From Lepisosteus oculatus (lineage: Eukaryota; Chordata; Actinopteri; Semionotiformes; Lepisosteidae), in contig NC_090705.1 of assembly GCF_040954835.1 (NCBI RefSeq), positions 17,496,436 to 17,560,435 of the forward strand: DNA of 64,000 nucleotides, given 5' to 3'. The notes below the pieces were generated by a model. That model did not search any database. It had not been told where the DNA came from and was given only the letters and a program-made list of their open reading frames with translations. The position numbers were made by a program, and so were the translations under genes. Positions 1 through 12,665 of this stretch are shown here, piece after piece; the stretch's first letter is position 1; each line of letters starts with the position of its first letter.

Positions 1-1549
1 TTGGAGTAAACGCCGCTAAATACAGTGACCTTGTCTAGACTCGAAAAAGTTAATGAACCAAGAAACTCCAGTGTTTATATAAGTGTTACTTAGGCAGGGA
101 CTTACACAGGGCATTTACTATAACTGTCTGAAAGATAAGCTCTCAGTCTTGACCTGTGTTCCCACTTCAGCAACTCAGCGGAAAAAAAAAACAGGTTCTG
201 TAGTACTCTGAAAATCTCTTGGCAGGAAAGGTAATACAAGCAGGCCCTCTCATATAAAATATTAAAAGAACAACGATGGGTAACTGCATCAAGGCTACAC
301 AGAATGCAGGGAGAATGAGGGAAAGTTCTTTTCAGATGGGGCTGGGTGGGTGTACAGGTTACAGTACATTATACAGTAATTGCAAATACAGTACCACGCC
401 CTGTGTGTGACATACTGTAAATCTAACCCATGCAGCTTTTGCAAAACTAATGCCGCAGTTAAAGGAATCTGATGGATTTACTACAAGCTGCAGACCTTCT
501 ACTGTGCCTAATGTACACTCCTAAAAATACACTCAGTTTTGCAACACAATGGATCTGAACTCCAACCTTTTAATTGTCGGCCGTTCTTATTCCCTCCTTA
601 GATACAATTTATAGCGTATGTACAAACATCAGACAATAGTACTGAACTGTGCCAGCTTCCTTGCAACCTCTCTAATAGTTTTCGAATGAGCCCTGAACAT
701 TAACCTCGAATGACAATGAGCCGAATAAAACTGAAAACTAAAAATAGTCATGAACAAACCAATGCATAAAACGCGAGCTGAAAATAATTTTATTTTACAT
801 GGCAGACAGGAGAGACGATTTTTTTTTGTTTGCTTTAATATTTGTAAGCCGCAGCAATGACATCATTTCACTAGGGAAACAGCGCTGCTGGAAGGCCAGG
901 GGTTTTACAGAAAACGTTGAAGTCTAAACAACACAAGCAGATGCAACTGTTTTTAATGGAAAATTACATCCCATCTAAAATTACCCGTGTAAACTAAAAT
1001 TGTACCGGAAGATAAAACAAATGGCCATTTGGGAAATGCTTTCATTTTTAAAGCAATGATTTATTGCAATGCTTTCATTTTAAAGCAAATATTGATAACC
1101 GAATTGAAATAGCTGAATGTTGAGTGAACGCTGACAGAACCACCAAAGCGAAAAATGGAGTGATCGGATATCTTATTCATAATTATAAAGGGCAAGAAAC
1201 ACATTAAATGATTTTCGAAATACACACGCCAAATGAGAAATGTTGAAGCAACAAAGCATGGGAAGAGAGGTTATTAAACTTGCGCAAACCGTTAATAATT
1301 CTGATTCACACTGATTCAGTTTTTTTTGTGCAAAAGCATCTCCTACAGTTAGAAAATAATCCCACTGAATTAATACAGCAGATGCTACTACTACCGCTGC
1401 TAAAATAACAATAACAAGGGAAGCCCATTATGGCAATGGACATGACTGGAGTGATGAGGCATTTTCCTTTCAGCTGTTTAACATACCGATATAAAACACA
1501 CACACAAAAATGTATTTGTATTTTTGAAAAGACATGAAAGAGAGGCGCT
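1..1549. other. non-coding, no recognised repeat
   Basis: AT-rich unique sequence with no convincing exon. A short direct duplication of aatgctttcattttaaagcaa occurs at about 1036-1057 and 1068-1088. If the CpG island drives a leftward gene, this is its first intron. Confidence 0.5.
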
Positions 1550-2880
1550 TCCTTTGTCGGTTTGTCGGCGCTGTGTGCAATTTCCACATTCCTCCCCCCC
1601 CAAATCCTAGAGCTACGATGGGGGCGGGCAGAGCCCGTTTTGGCACAGGGGCAGCTGTGCAGGACGCACCTGCCCCTGCAGCAGTCGGAGAGGGGGGTGG
1701 TAGTGCGCGACAATGGAGGCATAGCAGTCGCCCAATGTTCTTTTTTTTAATGTTGAATTAGACTTGTTTTGGCGTGGTGTCTGAATGACCGGGGCACACG
1801 CGTCTGCCCTCCCCGCCTCTCTCCACCACATGCCCGGAGAGCTGCGCAGAGCCGGGCACAGCGCAGACGTCCTCCGTGCATGTCACCAGGCGCGCACGGA
1901 AAGCGGTTAAGGGGAGGAGCCGGGGAAAACCCCTCCGTATCAGGGACTACGAACAGGCGCTTCCCAGTTCGTCAAACGCGACACGGCTCGCCAATTCGCA
2001 GCAACAAGGCTGCCCCGCACCCCATCCGGAATGAAAAACCCAAACTCTGCCTGAGCCCACCCCGTTTACCCAGCGTGACAGGCTAAAGACAGAAGTCCCC
2101 CCCCCTCCGTGCGCTGGAGGAAATGCTGCAGGGAGTCTCGGCACCAAAACAACGCACCTTGTCGGACTGTGCGCTGCGCTAGGCTGCACACTACCGCCGT
2201 GGCCCCTGTCCACCTACGGCATCCCTGAGCAGAGCATGCTCAGGTCTCGGATCGTGCCATGCCTATTAGCCCACGGTTACAAAAACACGATAGTTATTTC
2301 TCGCAGAGCAGAAAAAAAAACCCGACGCGCGTCTGCGCCCGACTTGAACCTTGTGTACAGCGTCGCTGTAACAGCACGGGCATCCAAAACTGCACCCCCG
2401 CATCCGAATCGCAACACGGCGTTTCTTTAAACGAAAATGGCAACGCTTACAAACCTTAAGGATTCATACTTACGAGCGTGAGCTTTATGAATCTCGGGGC
2501 TTTGTTTTGTTTTACGGCGAACCTTTACGGTAAAATTGAGAAAGGTCCGCTTTCCCCTTTACCTCCTCTCTCACTTTCTATTGCAGGAAACAGGCAGGCC
2601 CACTGACGTCATCGGGGGTCCCGTAACCGCCTCTCAACTGCAGAAAGTCTAAAGGAGGGGGCCCGCGACGGCCGCACCACAACTTTATTGAAACAGCGTT
2701 TAGACGCGCTTCTTTGGCTAAACTCATCTTCCCTTCTTTTTGAAAGCCATGTTACATCTTGACTCAAGGGATTTTTTTTTGTTTGCCTTCTCAGAACGCA
2801 AATTATTGAATTTCCTAGCGTGTCGTGTACCGCCGTCCCCCCTCGATGCATCCCTTTTGCACATAGTTTTGCACTGACGG
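1550..2880. promoter_or_regulatory. CpG island, probable promoter
   Basis: CpG dinucleotides are dense here and sparse on both sides. It contains a GC box (ggggcggg at 1621), several CCCGCC/GGGAGG runs and a perfect palindromic CRE, TGACGTCA, at 2604-2611. On the minus strand a good splice donor, CAG|GTGCGT, lies at 1672-1664, so a non-coding first exon running leftward is possible. Open frames inside are short and overlap in all directions, as expected of GC-rich DNA. In vertebrates HIVEP1 is the neighbour on the 5' side of ADTRP in divergent orientation and has an untranslated first exon; that identity is inference only. Confidence 0.7.
2604..2611. promoter_or_regulatory. consensus cAMP response element (TGACGTCA)
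   Basis: This is a perfect palindromic CRE inside the CpG island, the setting in which CREB/ATF sites are usually functional and unmethylated. Confidence 0.6.
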
Positions 2881-4687
2881 TTATCCCGGAGGTTCCTTGT
2901 TGTCAGGTCACGTTGTGTCCCTCACTGCAGACTGGGCTTTCCCATTCAGATCTCCCTTAATCCAACCCTTTGCTGTGCAACGTTGTTACGCTCCACTTCG
3001 CTTTCATTAAAAATATCCTCTGAAATAGAAACCATTTTCCTTCTGTTGCACAACACATCACCGATCACCAGAATGAATTCAGCAGATTAATGTGCGCTCC
3101 AAACCAAAGGTCAAAGATTGTTTTTTTTGTTAATTTTGACCGTTTGTCAGATATCACGCTTTGTCTTGGATATTTTACAGCGTCAGGTTGCAAAGCTCTT
3201 ATTGGTTTTACGACATCGGCTGTTTTTTTCATGAATGAGGAAGGTAGTAAGATTCTCGTCTTACATGAAATACGGAGTTACAAAGCATTGCGAGAATTAT
3301 ATAAATCACAGTATTTACTGTTCTACAAATTCTCACGAGATTCATGCAGTCTTGGATTTTCCAAGTTTAAATGACTGATACATTTTTAAAATATTACGCT
3401 TGTGAATAATGCTGCACATTTTTATTAAACATTGAAATGATCAACACTGTAATACTGTAAATATTAAAAATGCACTTTGCACGCTACGTTCATCTAATGA
3501 AAACGAATCCATCAAATGCAATTATGATATAAAGTTTTTTACTAACTTAATTTTGCTATAGATAATAAACATTAATATTATGACTTGATGATGACAATGA
3601 ACTCCATTTCGTGCGAATGTGCACGTTTTTTGGAGAAATTTGTTGAAAATACAGGTTGTTACAGATCTGCGGTCACCAATTACTTTGTCTTTGCAAACAT
3701 CATACGTGTTGCAAAATAGAAATATGATTTCCAGAACCAGACCCCAAAGTCAGAGCTCCGCGATGCTGCTCCTAACATTCTTACATGCGGTGGGAGTCAT
3801 CGTTAGTGATGTTTGTAGGGGAGCAACTTCACAGATCTCAATGCGGGTGGGGCCGTTTATCTGAATTAAATTTGTGAATAGTCACTCATACAAGTGCGCG
3901 GAAATAACGCAGAGATACCAATTAACCTACAGTAATCAGTCTGTCTTCGGGCGATGGGAGAAAACAGTGCAGAAGTTGTCTTCATATTTGGGTTATTGTC
4001 CAAAAATGTTTTTATCGTGAAAACGATGGTTGAAAATATAATACTTTTTCTGTGCGTTTGGTGTGTTTTGTTCACATACAGTATGGTCTGTACAAAGCTT
4101 TCTGTAAAATTATCATTTTATTAGCTCTGTCAGTTTAAAGAACTTTTAGCAGATCAAAATACAAGTGGTGACATTTGTGAGAATTAGAGTTCCATTTTAA
4201 ATAGTTTTATTTGCATGGAATCCTTCTGTTACTTAACAATGCGCTTGTTAGCTGACAATGAACAGGACGTAATGTAGGAACATTACTGTATATGCAGCAC
4301 ACTACTGTAGGAATGCAAATCATTAATGTGATATTGGTGTTTTTCTTATACTGTCTCTGCATTCTCGCAGTGATCTTCTGTATTGAGCTTGACCAGAATC
4401 ACCCTTCAAGTTCTTCACAGTGCTGCAGAGATGCTGTCACTCCAGAGGAAATGTTAACAGGCTCCTAAATGTTTGTGTCACTGCAGACTGACAGCACCCC
4501 ACTGCTCACGGAGTGACTGCTCTCACACGGGCACCTTAGGCATGTTCAGCTGTGGTTACGATGGCACTTGTGTTGCTTATTTATTAAGACATAAAAAACA
4601 GAACACCTGATGGGTTTGCATATTCATGTTCAAAACAGAATTGTGAAACCATTTCAGTTAGAAACAAACAATGAAGAAGGAAATAGG

Positions 4688-4765
4688 CAACAGAGTCGAA
4701 CAGTGGTTAGGGTTCTAGCCTTGTAACTGCTACGTTGTCAATTCAAATCTAATATCTAAAGCTGA
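4688..4765 (+). mobile_element. degenerate tRNA-derived SINE head (possible)
   Basis: It contains acagtggttagggttctagc followed by ttcaaatc at A-box/B-box-like spacing. This resembles the head of the fish tRNA-SINE seen more clearly at 24085, but it is heavily decayed. Confidence 0.3.
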
Positions 4766-5369
4766 GCGATATATACGATATAGATAAAGATATAGTTCTG
4801 GTAAAATACATAACTGAGGACATTGGTGCCAATATAAGTTTCACTAGAAAAAAGTGTTAGTCAGATAGAGAATCTGTTATAAGATACATTCCAGCAAGAT
4901 GGAAGGATCCTGTTAATGATAGCTGTAATATTTTCACTCTGTCTTTGGGTTTTATCATTCTTCATAGCAAATTCACTAATAAGACCATGCCATTAATAAA
5001 ATAGTATTATAGCAGCTAAACTATAACCACATCATACATAAGAGACAGAAAACTAAATATTTATGTATTAAATTATATCAATATATTTATTACAAATTGA
5101 TTAGTGCTGTGTATTTATTATATGTGCTAGACACAATATATCACAGTGCCTAAGTGGAAAAGAAAGAAAAAAATGAGCTCAATAAAATCAATAAACATAC
5201 TTATTTCTAGTTCTGAGTGTTGTTGTGTTGAGAATGTTTGAAACAGGCTTGTTTTAAATAACTTTTAAATACAATTTTAGGAACTACCAGGCCAGAATTA
5301 TACAAATATATACTATATTAGCAAAAGGCATAGGCGCAAGAGGAACTATGGAAATGTCTTCAAAGTGTT

Positions 5370-5398
5370 TTTAGTAGAGTACCAAGTACTCTACTAAA
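5370..5398. repeat. perfect inverted repeat, 13-bp arms, 3-bp loop
   Basis: TTTAGTAGAGTAC and its exact reverse complement are separated by CAA. It can form a hairpin; function unknown. Confidence 0.85.
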
Positions 5399-8080
5399 GA
5401 GTACCTTACCAAGAAAGGCCGTTCTCATTCAGCAGCTGCAGACTGAAGCATGGAATTAAGACTTTTATCTTAGAATCTGTCAGGATTGTTCCTGCCAGGA
5501 AGGGCTTCTGTAATCCTAGAAGGGACAATTTTCCACTACATTTCTATTGTGATAGTAGTAGCAGGAATATTGGGGTATACTTACTTCAATGCAATTAGAG
5601 AGAAGACGGTGTCTTTTTGATAGTTGTATCAATTTGGTCCAAAGTTTGAGTCATCCAGCTGTCCCAAGAGTTGAAATTTAGTTTTGCCTCATCCGGGAAT
5701 CTAACTGTCAGACAGCTTGGTTCACTTCCCATTCCAGCAAAGCAGGGATGAGGAGGGTGGCTGTATGTTTCCTGCTAAAGGTCCACTTTCAAGACCCCCA
5801 CTGCACTGTGAGGTTAACAGCCCTCAAGGCAAACACGTACCCAGCGGAAGACTGGCAGTGCAGTAGACTTCACAGGAGCCCTGATGAGTCTCCGGGGTCA
5901 CTGTTATCTGCTATTCAAAGACACCCTTACTCACTCAAGGCAACTCCATCCTGCCTACACCCGGCCATCCCATAAATATCTTTTTGTTCTGTTACACGAT
6001 GTTGCTGTATTGTGTAGTTTCTCCCACCTGTAATTCAATAGGTGATTTTTAAATTCTGTTCATGGTCATTCTGAACATGATTCAAAATCATATTGTTTTT
6101 GCTGATGACTTAAAGAAAAAAGTACATTTTTAAAAATCCATTGCTTATATAATTTTAAGGGTGTGATTTCAGTATATCATTTATGTTTTCATAGTGTGGG
6201 ATGCGATTTCAGTATGTATATATTGTAAGTCCTTTATCGAGGTAGTGCATAAGAGATTTCAGTATATACAGTAATATCCAGTTTTTCATGTTGTGTTTTA
6301 GAGATTTAATAGGCCCTGCACACTTTATACTTTATATCTAAGACCCTATGTGCACCACAAGCACAGACCCATTTCTCTAATGTGTGTTGAACAATGCTGT
6401 TGAAGAAGTTTTTTTTTAGGACAAATCAAATTAATTGTAAATAATTTTCTTTGCATAACATTACAATATAATACTAAATATCAGGACGCCTTTGGCATGA
6501 TAGATAACTGTAGGTCCCTTTTTAAAATCTGATGTATCTTTTTAGTTTTTTGTATATACTGTACAGTAACTGAGTGACTTCTATGCTATAAGCTGGTTAG
6601 GGTTTTGGCATTAAACAGATGTATCTGTAGGTAGGGTAGCTCTGCCATAAATAAAGGATAAATTATCTTACATTCTATTCGGGTAAACTCAGCTGTCAGT
6701 TTCTGTGCCCTTACTGTATCATTCATTTCGTATACATAAGTAAAAATGGCAATAATAAAAAATCAATCAAACTCTAAATAAACCTCTCAAATGTGCACAT
6801 ATTACACATTTGTTGAATATATTTGTTACAAAAATGATGACATATCGTAGGTCAACACAGACATTAGTAACTTAACTACTTAGATATTTGAACAAGTTTG
6901 AACATTCACTCCTGAATAATTACTTTACTTTTTTTGATGGTAGACTGCGTAGGCTAAATAGTAACAGATATAAGAGACAAAATATTTCAAGGCTTTTTTG
7001 CTTGTTTTTCTGAAGTCTAAGGATTTTAAGGGTATCCCACAAACCCTGCTGGGCTGAAGATCTGCAGGAGTAAGTCTGATGACCTGTGGCTTATGGAATT
7101 ACATTAAATGGGTCAGAATGTATTAACATGTGAGTTAATAAGGATGTTGTTCAATTATGTGATTGAAGAGTAATAGATATCTGTGTTTACTAGGAAGGGT
7201 ACTTGCTTGTCATCTCTAATAACATAATGTGAACAGCCAGATGTGGATCATTAGTTGCATTGGAATCTGAGACATTACAGAACTGACCAAAGAATTCTAC
7301 ATTTTTAGAATTAAACCACAAAAGCAAATAGACATCAAGACAAAAGCATAACTAATATCAATGAGCCAATGTGTGGACATTAAGATTCTGTTAACTGTGG
7401 TACAAGTGGAAAATGGGGGAGAGATTCAGTGATTAGGGACAATTCTCCATCCTAAGAGCAGCCTTAACACTGTAACACTGACTTGGTTTAATTTGATATA
7501 TGGTAGTTCTTTAATATAATTCTTTCACGAATGAGCGAGTTACTGGAGATAAGGAAAGAAAGGGCATTCTCAGGGGATTATTTGCAATATGAAATTGAAA
7601 AGGCTCAGCTGAACTAGGCATCTAATTAGAAATCCGCAGTCTTAAACAGAAACCATTTAATGAATACAAACGAGGCTACTTGTATTAATTCTGTGTCCGG
7701 AACTTAGTGTCTGTATGCTTTGAGATTTTTGCAGCATGGTCTGTAATGCAGCTTTGGGCTTAGGAGCTAAGAAGGGAATTGTTGAGCTTGAAGTCCAAAT
7801 TGAGATTGTGCCCCAACATCTAATGTACCTGATTCTAAATACCAGACTACTCAAATGCTGGCATTACTTGGTAGAAGTTTCTGTTTGTTGAGTTAAGGTT
7901 TGATATTCCATCCGAGGCTAAAACGTGAAAAGGGCTGACTCCTTCACATGTATGCAGGTTTGCCATCGTTATTACAAATCTATATATACCTTATGCTTTT
8001 TGCCAGAGTGGCTTAAATTTTTACAGCGGGGGCATTTTTAAAAAACAAAATCACCAGAATCACACAAGCCCAATTTGGAA

Positions 8081-8250
8081 CGGCATATTACGCGCTTCTC
8101 ACGTCTAAACTCACAGCACCCATGACTACACACGTGAGAGAATGCGGAAAAGCTGACACGCCCACCATCCAGCCACTCCCCTTTCAACACCCCCACAGGT
8201 GACACCTGCGGGACGGGACGCGGGAGGCGTAGCCCTCACAGTCAGCACGT
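8081..8250. promoter_or_regulatory. GC-rich patch with inverted E-box pair
   Basis: A short CpG-containing patch in AT-rich DNA. It carries a CACGCCCACC (KLF/Sp-like) motif near 8156 and CAGGTG-A-CACCTG at 8196-8208, two inverted E-boxes one base apart. It lies 4.3 kb upstream of the ADTRP-like start codon and could be an enhancer or an upstream promoter. No transcript evidence can be seen. Confidence 0.35.
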
Positions 8251-10571
8251 CATGTCTACAAGCATCCCAGTAGCCACTGTGTCACTGAGAGATTCAGCGT
8301 TATTTTGATTGACATCTCTGTTAAAATACTTTATTTTATAAACGGGCGGATTCCAGTCCTGGCACTGGAGACTCACCTGCTAGCGTTCCTTGCAATTGAA
8401 TCCATATTTACCAAATTGAATCTACCCAATTAACCTAGTAATAAGAAAAAAGATTACTCCTTAATTCCTTTTGGTTTGCGTTGTTAATTATTGCGTATTA
8501 TAAGTATTTTACGAGAGGTACGGCGCGTGACAGCTCTATGTAACGTTTTGTTTACGTTCTGCGTTAAATTATTAGACGTCCTATAGAAAGAATAAAGACG
8601 CCTAATGCATAATGAAGCCTAGGGAGCTTTCTAACTAAAATGAAAAAGCAGGAGTTGAATTGCATATTAGAAATGTACATTACCGATAAAATTAGAAAAC
8701 ATAGGAAGACACCAAAAGTTAATGAATGACCTGAGGTCAGATTACGAAGAATTAGGTTTATTATAAAATGGAAGTCAGCATACAATACTCCACTTACAGT
8801 AGATCATTGCACTTATTAGTTAACGTGTACATGTGATGTCTTTAAAAATCAATGAAAAAGTTTTCCATTCAAACTGTAAAAGTGTTGACACACTGCTCAT
8901 TTTAATTAGTGCTTTAGCACGCTGCTGGTAAATAATAGCGAAGGCATAAATAGCTCAGAGTGTTTTCGTGCAGTAGCTCAGAACACTCCTTAGCAGAGCG
9001 GCTATTTATATAATAGCGGAAGTGAGAGAGCAGCGGCATCTGTGATTTGAGTTCTTAGACGAAGTTTATGTATGATAATAATGACACAGTAAACATACTG
9101 TATAATTATGTCCATACATAATAATCCAGGCTAAAATCATTACCTGACACAATTACTAAGCTTGCACAGTGTGGTATACCCTTCAATTTGAAGTGGCATA
9201 GACTTCGATCGATGATTGTAAATTTTACTAAGTTCTAATGTACTAAGAAATTGTGTCCATTATTTAATATTCTTCCGCACCAGAAAGTTAAGTAATCTGG
9301 TTGTTTTTTTTAATGAGCTAAATCAAAGAAAGTAAGAATATGGATAGGTTGTTCCACATAGCAGTAGATTGAAGTAGTTCCATACAGATCCCACATAACA
9401 AACTCATACGTCATACTCATCTGTAGCTGCAGAATTAAGACACATGTTTTCTAGATTGTTACAAATCTTTCAAACAGCTTTTCATTTAAACATGTACAGT
9501 TATTGAACAAAAAGACTTATGTATTTTGAATAAAAATAAACTTTCAACAGAAACATGTCTGATGTTTTGTAAATCTTTATATTAAGTAATACGTTACTTT
9601 TATGCCCAACTTTTTTAAAATAAAAAATAATGGTTTTTGGATCAAAAAAGCTAAATATTCTCCACAAATATTTCAGCTAATGTGAAAAGCCTTACCTTAT
9701 TTTAAACAATTCTTTGCTTTTATTCAATGCTATTTTATTGGTGACTGCAAAATGTCAAGGCACTCCCCTTTTAAACCTATAAACCCACAAACAATGAATA
9801 AATATCCAGAAAGTAGCAGATTTCTTAATGCAAAGTACTGTATGTTACAGAAACAAGGTGTTGAACTAACTGTTGTACTGTATGCTGCTTCAGCCACTTT
9901 CAATCCCAATACCGATTTCTATTTAATCTAAAGAATGGACTGCAGGAAACCACAGTACTGTGGGAAAGATGGGACTTGGTCAGGAACATGCACTTCAGTC
10001 ACTGCATCATGTTTCCTCAGTGTTTTTGTGCTTTAGCGGCTTTTTATCAATTGAAAATTTTATTCCTGGAGAAATGGCTTTAGTTATCAGTATCTGATAT
10101 ACTGTATAACAGCTCAAAAATCCTTATAGTATCTTGACAATGACCTATAGTTTTCAAAGTACTTGATATTTTCCAGAATCATGCCTGCAACGAATAGCAT
10201 GTTAGAGACAAGTGATGAGGATGCAGGAAGAAATACTAATGGACCTGTCTTTATGAGTTGCTACCAGAGAAAAAGTACAGATCTCTCTAAAGGAACAGAA
10301 ACCATTGCACTACTGTATGTACTGCATACTTTTCTATAAAACAAAATTATTTATTGTACTTAATCATATTGCTTCATGTCTATGTTATGTCGCCAGTGTG
10401 ATGCCTTGTTTAAATATATCAGAAAATAATTATTCAGATATATTTAAATACAAATATACATTTTAGGCCAGTCCAAATAAAACACATCACCAGTGGTATT
10501 CCCACTTTCCTTCAGATATTCTGTAAAGCACAGTTTCTCAAGTTCCTTTTAAAATGGATTTTCATGCCAGC
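8251..10571. other. intergenic, AT-rich, no recognised gene
   Basis: No exon recognised. A CTATTTATAT motif (MEF2/TATA-like) lies at about 9001-9011, next to paired TAGCTCAG copies at about 8950-8980. Confidence 0.45.
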
Positions 10572-11106
10572 AGGTACTGTATATCACCCTGCAACTCACA
10601 ACTAGTGACCAACTGAAGCTAAGCAGATGTAGGCCTGGCTAGTACCTGGGTGGGAGACCTCCTGGGAAAGTTGTTGCTGTAAGAGGTGTTAGTGGGACAA
10701 ATAGGGAGCCTTACACTGTGGTCAAATGTCCCAGTATAGTGATAGGGACACTATACTGTAAAAAAGGTTCCTTCATTTAGATGAGACATAAATTCAAGGT
10801 CCCTACTCTCCATGGTGATCAAAAATCCCAGGTTGTTTCCCTGAAATGTTTAGGGCTGTTAACCCCAAGGTATTGGACAAATTTCCCTGTGGCCTTTACC
10901 AATCATGGCCTCCTAATAATCCCAATGGATGAATTAGCTTCATCACTCTGTTTTCCTGCCCAGTGTTAACTGATGTGTGGTGAGCATACTAGTGCATTTT
11001 GGCATCATCCAGGTAGGTTCTATACTGTACACAGGTGGTGGAGGAGGGGAGCCCCCATTACCTGTAAATCATGTGGAGTGTCCAGAAAAGGTATGTGAAT
11101 GTAAGA

Positions 11107-11148
<42 letters not shown>
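10572..11148 (+). mobile_element. 5S-rRNA-derived SINE (SINE3-type)
   Basis: The head contains ctgaagctaagcag, ggcctggctagtacctgggt and gggagacctcctggga, matching the internal promoter half of 5S rRNA. The body holds the motifs recurring in the copies at 24300 and 58045 (cccagtatagtg, gatgagacataaa, ggcctttaccaat). The 3' end has ggtggtggaggaggggag and tccagaaaaggtatgtgaatgtaag, followed by an (AAT)n tail. It is nearly full length. Confidence 0.9.
11106..11148. repeat. (AAT)n microsatellite, SINE tail
   Basis: About 14 AAT units directly follow the SINE 3' end; this is the replication tail of the element. Confidence 0.95.
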
Positions 11149-12512
11149 TGCTTATTCTGCTGTGTGTATTATTATCTAAAATTAAACCACTGATTAAGTA
11201 TAATAAATAGGCAAACAAAAATGTCTTCTGTTTAGACCTCTTTAGTCGACCACATGCTTAGACCCTGAGCTCATTTGACCAGCTTATTCCTTATTATAGT
11301 TGTGTGCTATGCCCCCAGCTTTGTACTGTATTTCCAAATATCTATTATCCCTGATGTTTGAAAGCAAAGAGAGAATATTGGTTACATCTAACACAACACA
11401 ATTCGTTTTGTAAAGAGGCTTGTGTATCACATTTTCCAAGGGAATTCATTTCAGCATTCTGGATATTCATTCACTTTATACTGTATAACCACATACCTGT
11501 ACAGTAGTACCAGATATGTTTTACTTACAGTGTGCTGTGATGTTATAAGATAGCTGTATTATTTTCTATATTACTTCAGTTTTATTGCTTACACATGATA
11601 AAAGCTTGTAGCCCAGGTTTATAATGCCTTTAGGCTTGCAGAATATATCTTTATTATTAAATCCCATTATTGAATTAATGTACCAAGATGCTAGAACAGT
11701 AATTACTGTCCTGAGTGCCCCTCTGTCTTCTGGATTTGTTTTATAACAGCTGAGTTCTTTTATAATTAAGTTTAGCGAACCTTTAAGTTACCATTTTTTA
11801 AAATACTGTATAATCAGCTCTTAAATTAAAAGACAGTTACATTACCTTGTGCCAGATGCAGGATTTTAAACTAAGCTGAAGCTGAGATCTATTTGCAGCA
11901 TTTCTTGGAAATAACATATATAAATGAGATTACTTCTGTTACACCATAACAATTTAACTGCTACATTATTTCTTGCCAAAGAGGCAATGTTTGGCACCTT
12001 TCAAAACCTGATGCAGTTTAATTTTGTCAGAATTGTGTACCATCACTACATCATGCTTTTGTAGAATTAATCTGAAAGTTCAGTGTTGTGTTTCTGTGGA
12101 ATAAAGGAGCTTTACGCAATAATTACTGTATATCATAGGAATGAAAATGGCATTCATCTCCTTTCCCAAAATCCTTTGCTGTTATAACATTGGCATTTAT
12201 GGTATTATGGCATTTACATAAGAAGAAACAGTGACTTCATTGTATATAGAAGTATTTACCTAACCTCCTTAGCTAATTCCATAATTAGCTTGCCTGATCT
12301 TTTTAAATCATTCAATAGAAGCCTTTCTTTGGAGCTGCACTACGAGGAAAACACTCTGCCTACAGGTTTTGTAATTAGAATCCCCATGCCATTTTTACTA
12401 TTTAAACTTTAGATATATGTTAACATTTGAGACACTTCAGAAATTAGGTAGATTTAGAGAAGCTAGTGAACTGACTGAAGAGTACTGAGAAGCAGTTACC
12501 ACCGGGGCAACT
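11149..12512. other. 5' flank of the ADTRP-like gene
   Basis: AT-rich unique sequence. No TATA box at a convincing distance from 12513 and no CpG island were seen. Any 5' untranslated exon is not recognisable. Confidence 0.4.
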
Positions 12513-12665
12513 ATGAGGACAGTAATAAGCAAAACGTATCACATTAGTACCTTTATGTGGTATACATTCTTAACTTCAATACTTCTCTCTAAGGACCCTA
12601 AAGAACTGCCCCAAGGACTTTTTGTATATGGTGGACCATGGAAATATCTGACTTTCCTAAATTTG
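12513..12665 (+). CDS. adtrp: ADTRP-like exon 1 (residues 1-51)
   Basis: This exon reads MRTVISKTYHISTFMWYTFL and continues to WKYLTFLNL, 51 codons ending in phase 0 at the donor gtaagc (12666). It encodes the first membrane span (about residues 9-26), a short variable loop, and the start of the second span carrying the putative catalytic Thr47. The ATG has A at -3. The upstream non-coding exon and transcription start are not identifiable by eye; no TATA box or CpG island sits directly upstream, so an upstream untranslated exon is possible. Confidence 0.88.

Larger units (their letters stand above)
2881..8080. other. intergenic, AT-rich, mostly unique
   Basis: No exon with splice signals and conserved-looking coding sequence is seen. 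Notable items are a perfect hairpin at 5370-5398, three spaced copies of a GATTTCAGTATAT motif between 6165 and 6270, and a possible tRNA-SINE scrap near 4690-4760. Confidence 0.5.

Noticed and set aside
1306..2459. Several overlapping 60-140-codon open frames on both strands in the CpG island
   Set aside because: GC-rich DNA has few stops; the frames contradict each other, have no recognisable domain and no consistent splice sites.
10600..10690. 5S rRNA gene
   Set aside because: Only the internal promoter half matches, it runs directly into SINE sequence and has no terminator; it is a SINE head.
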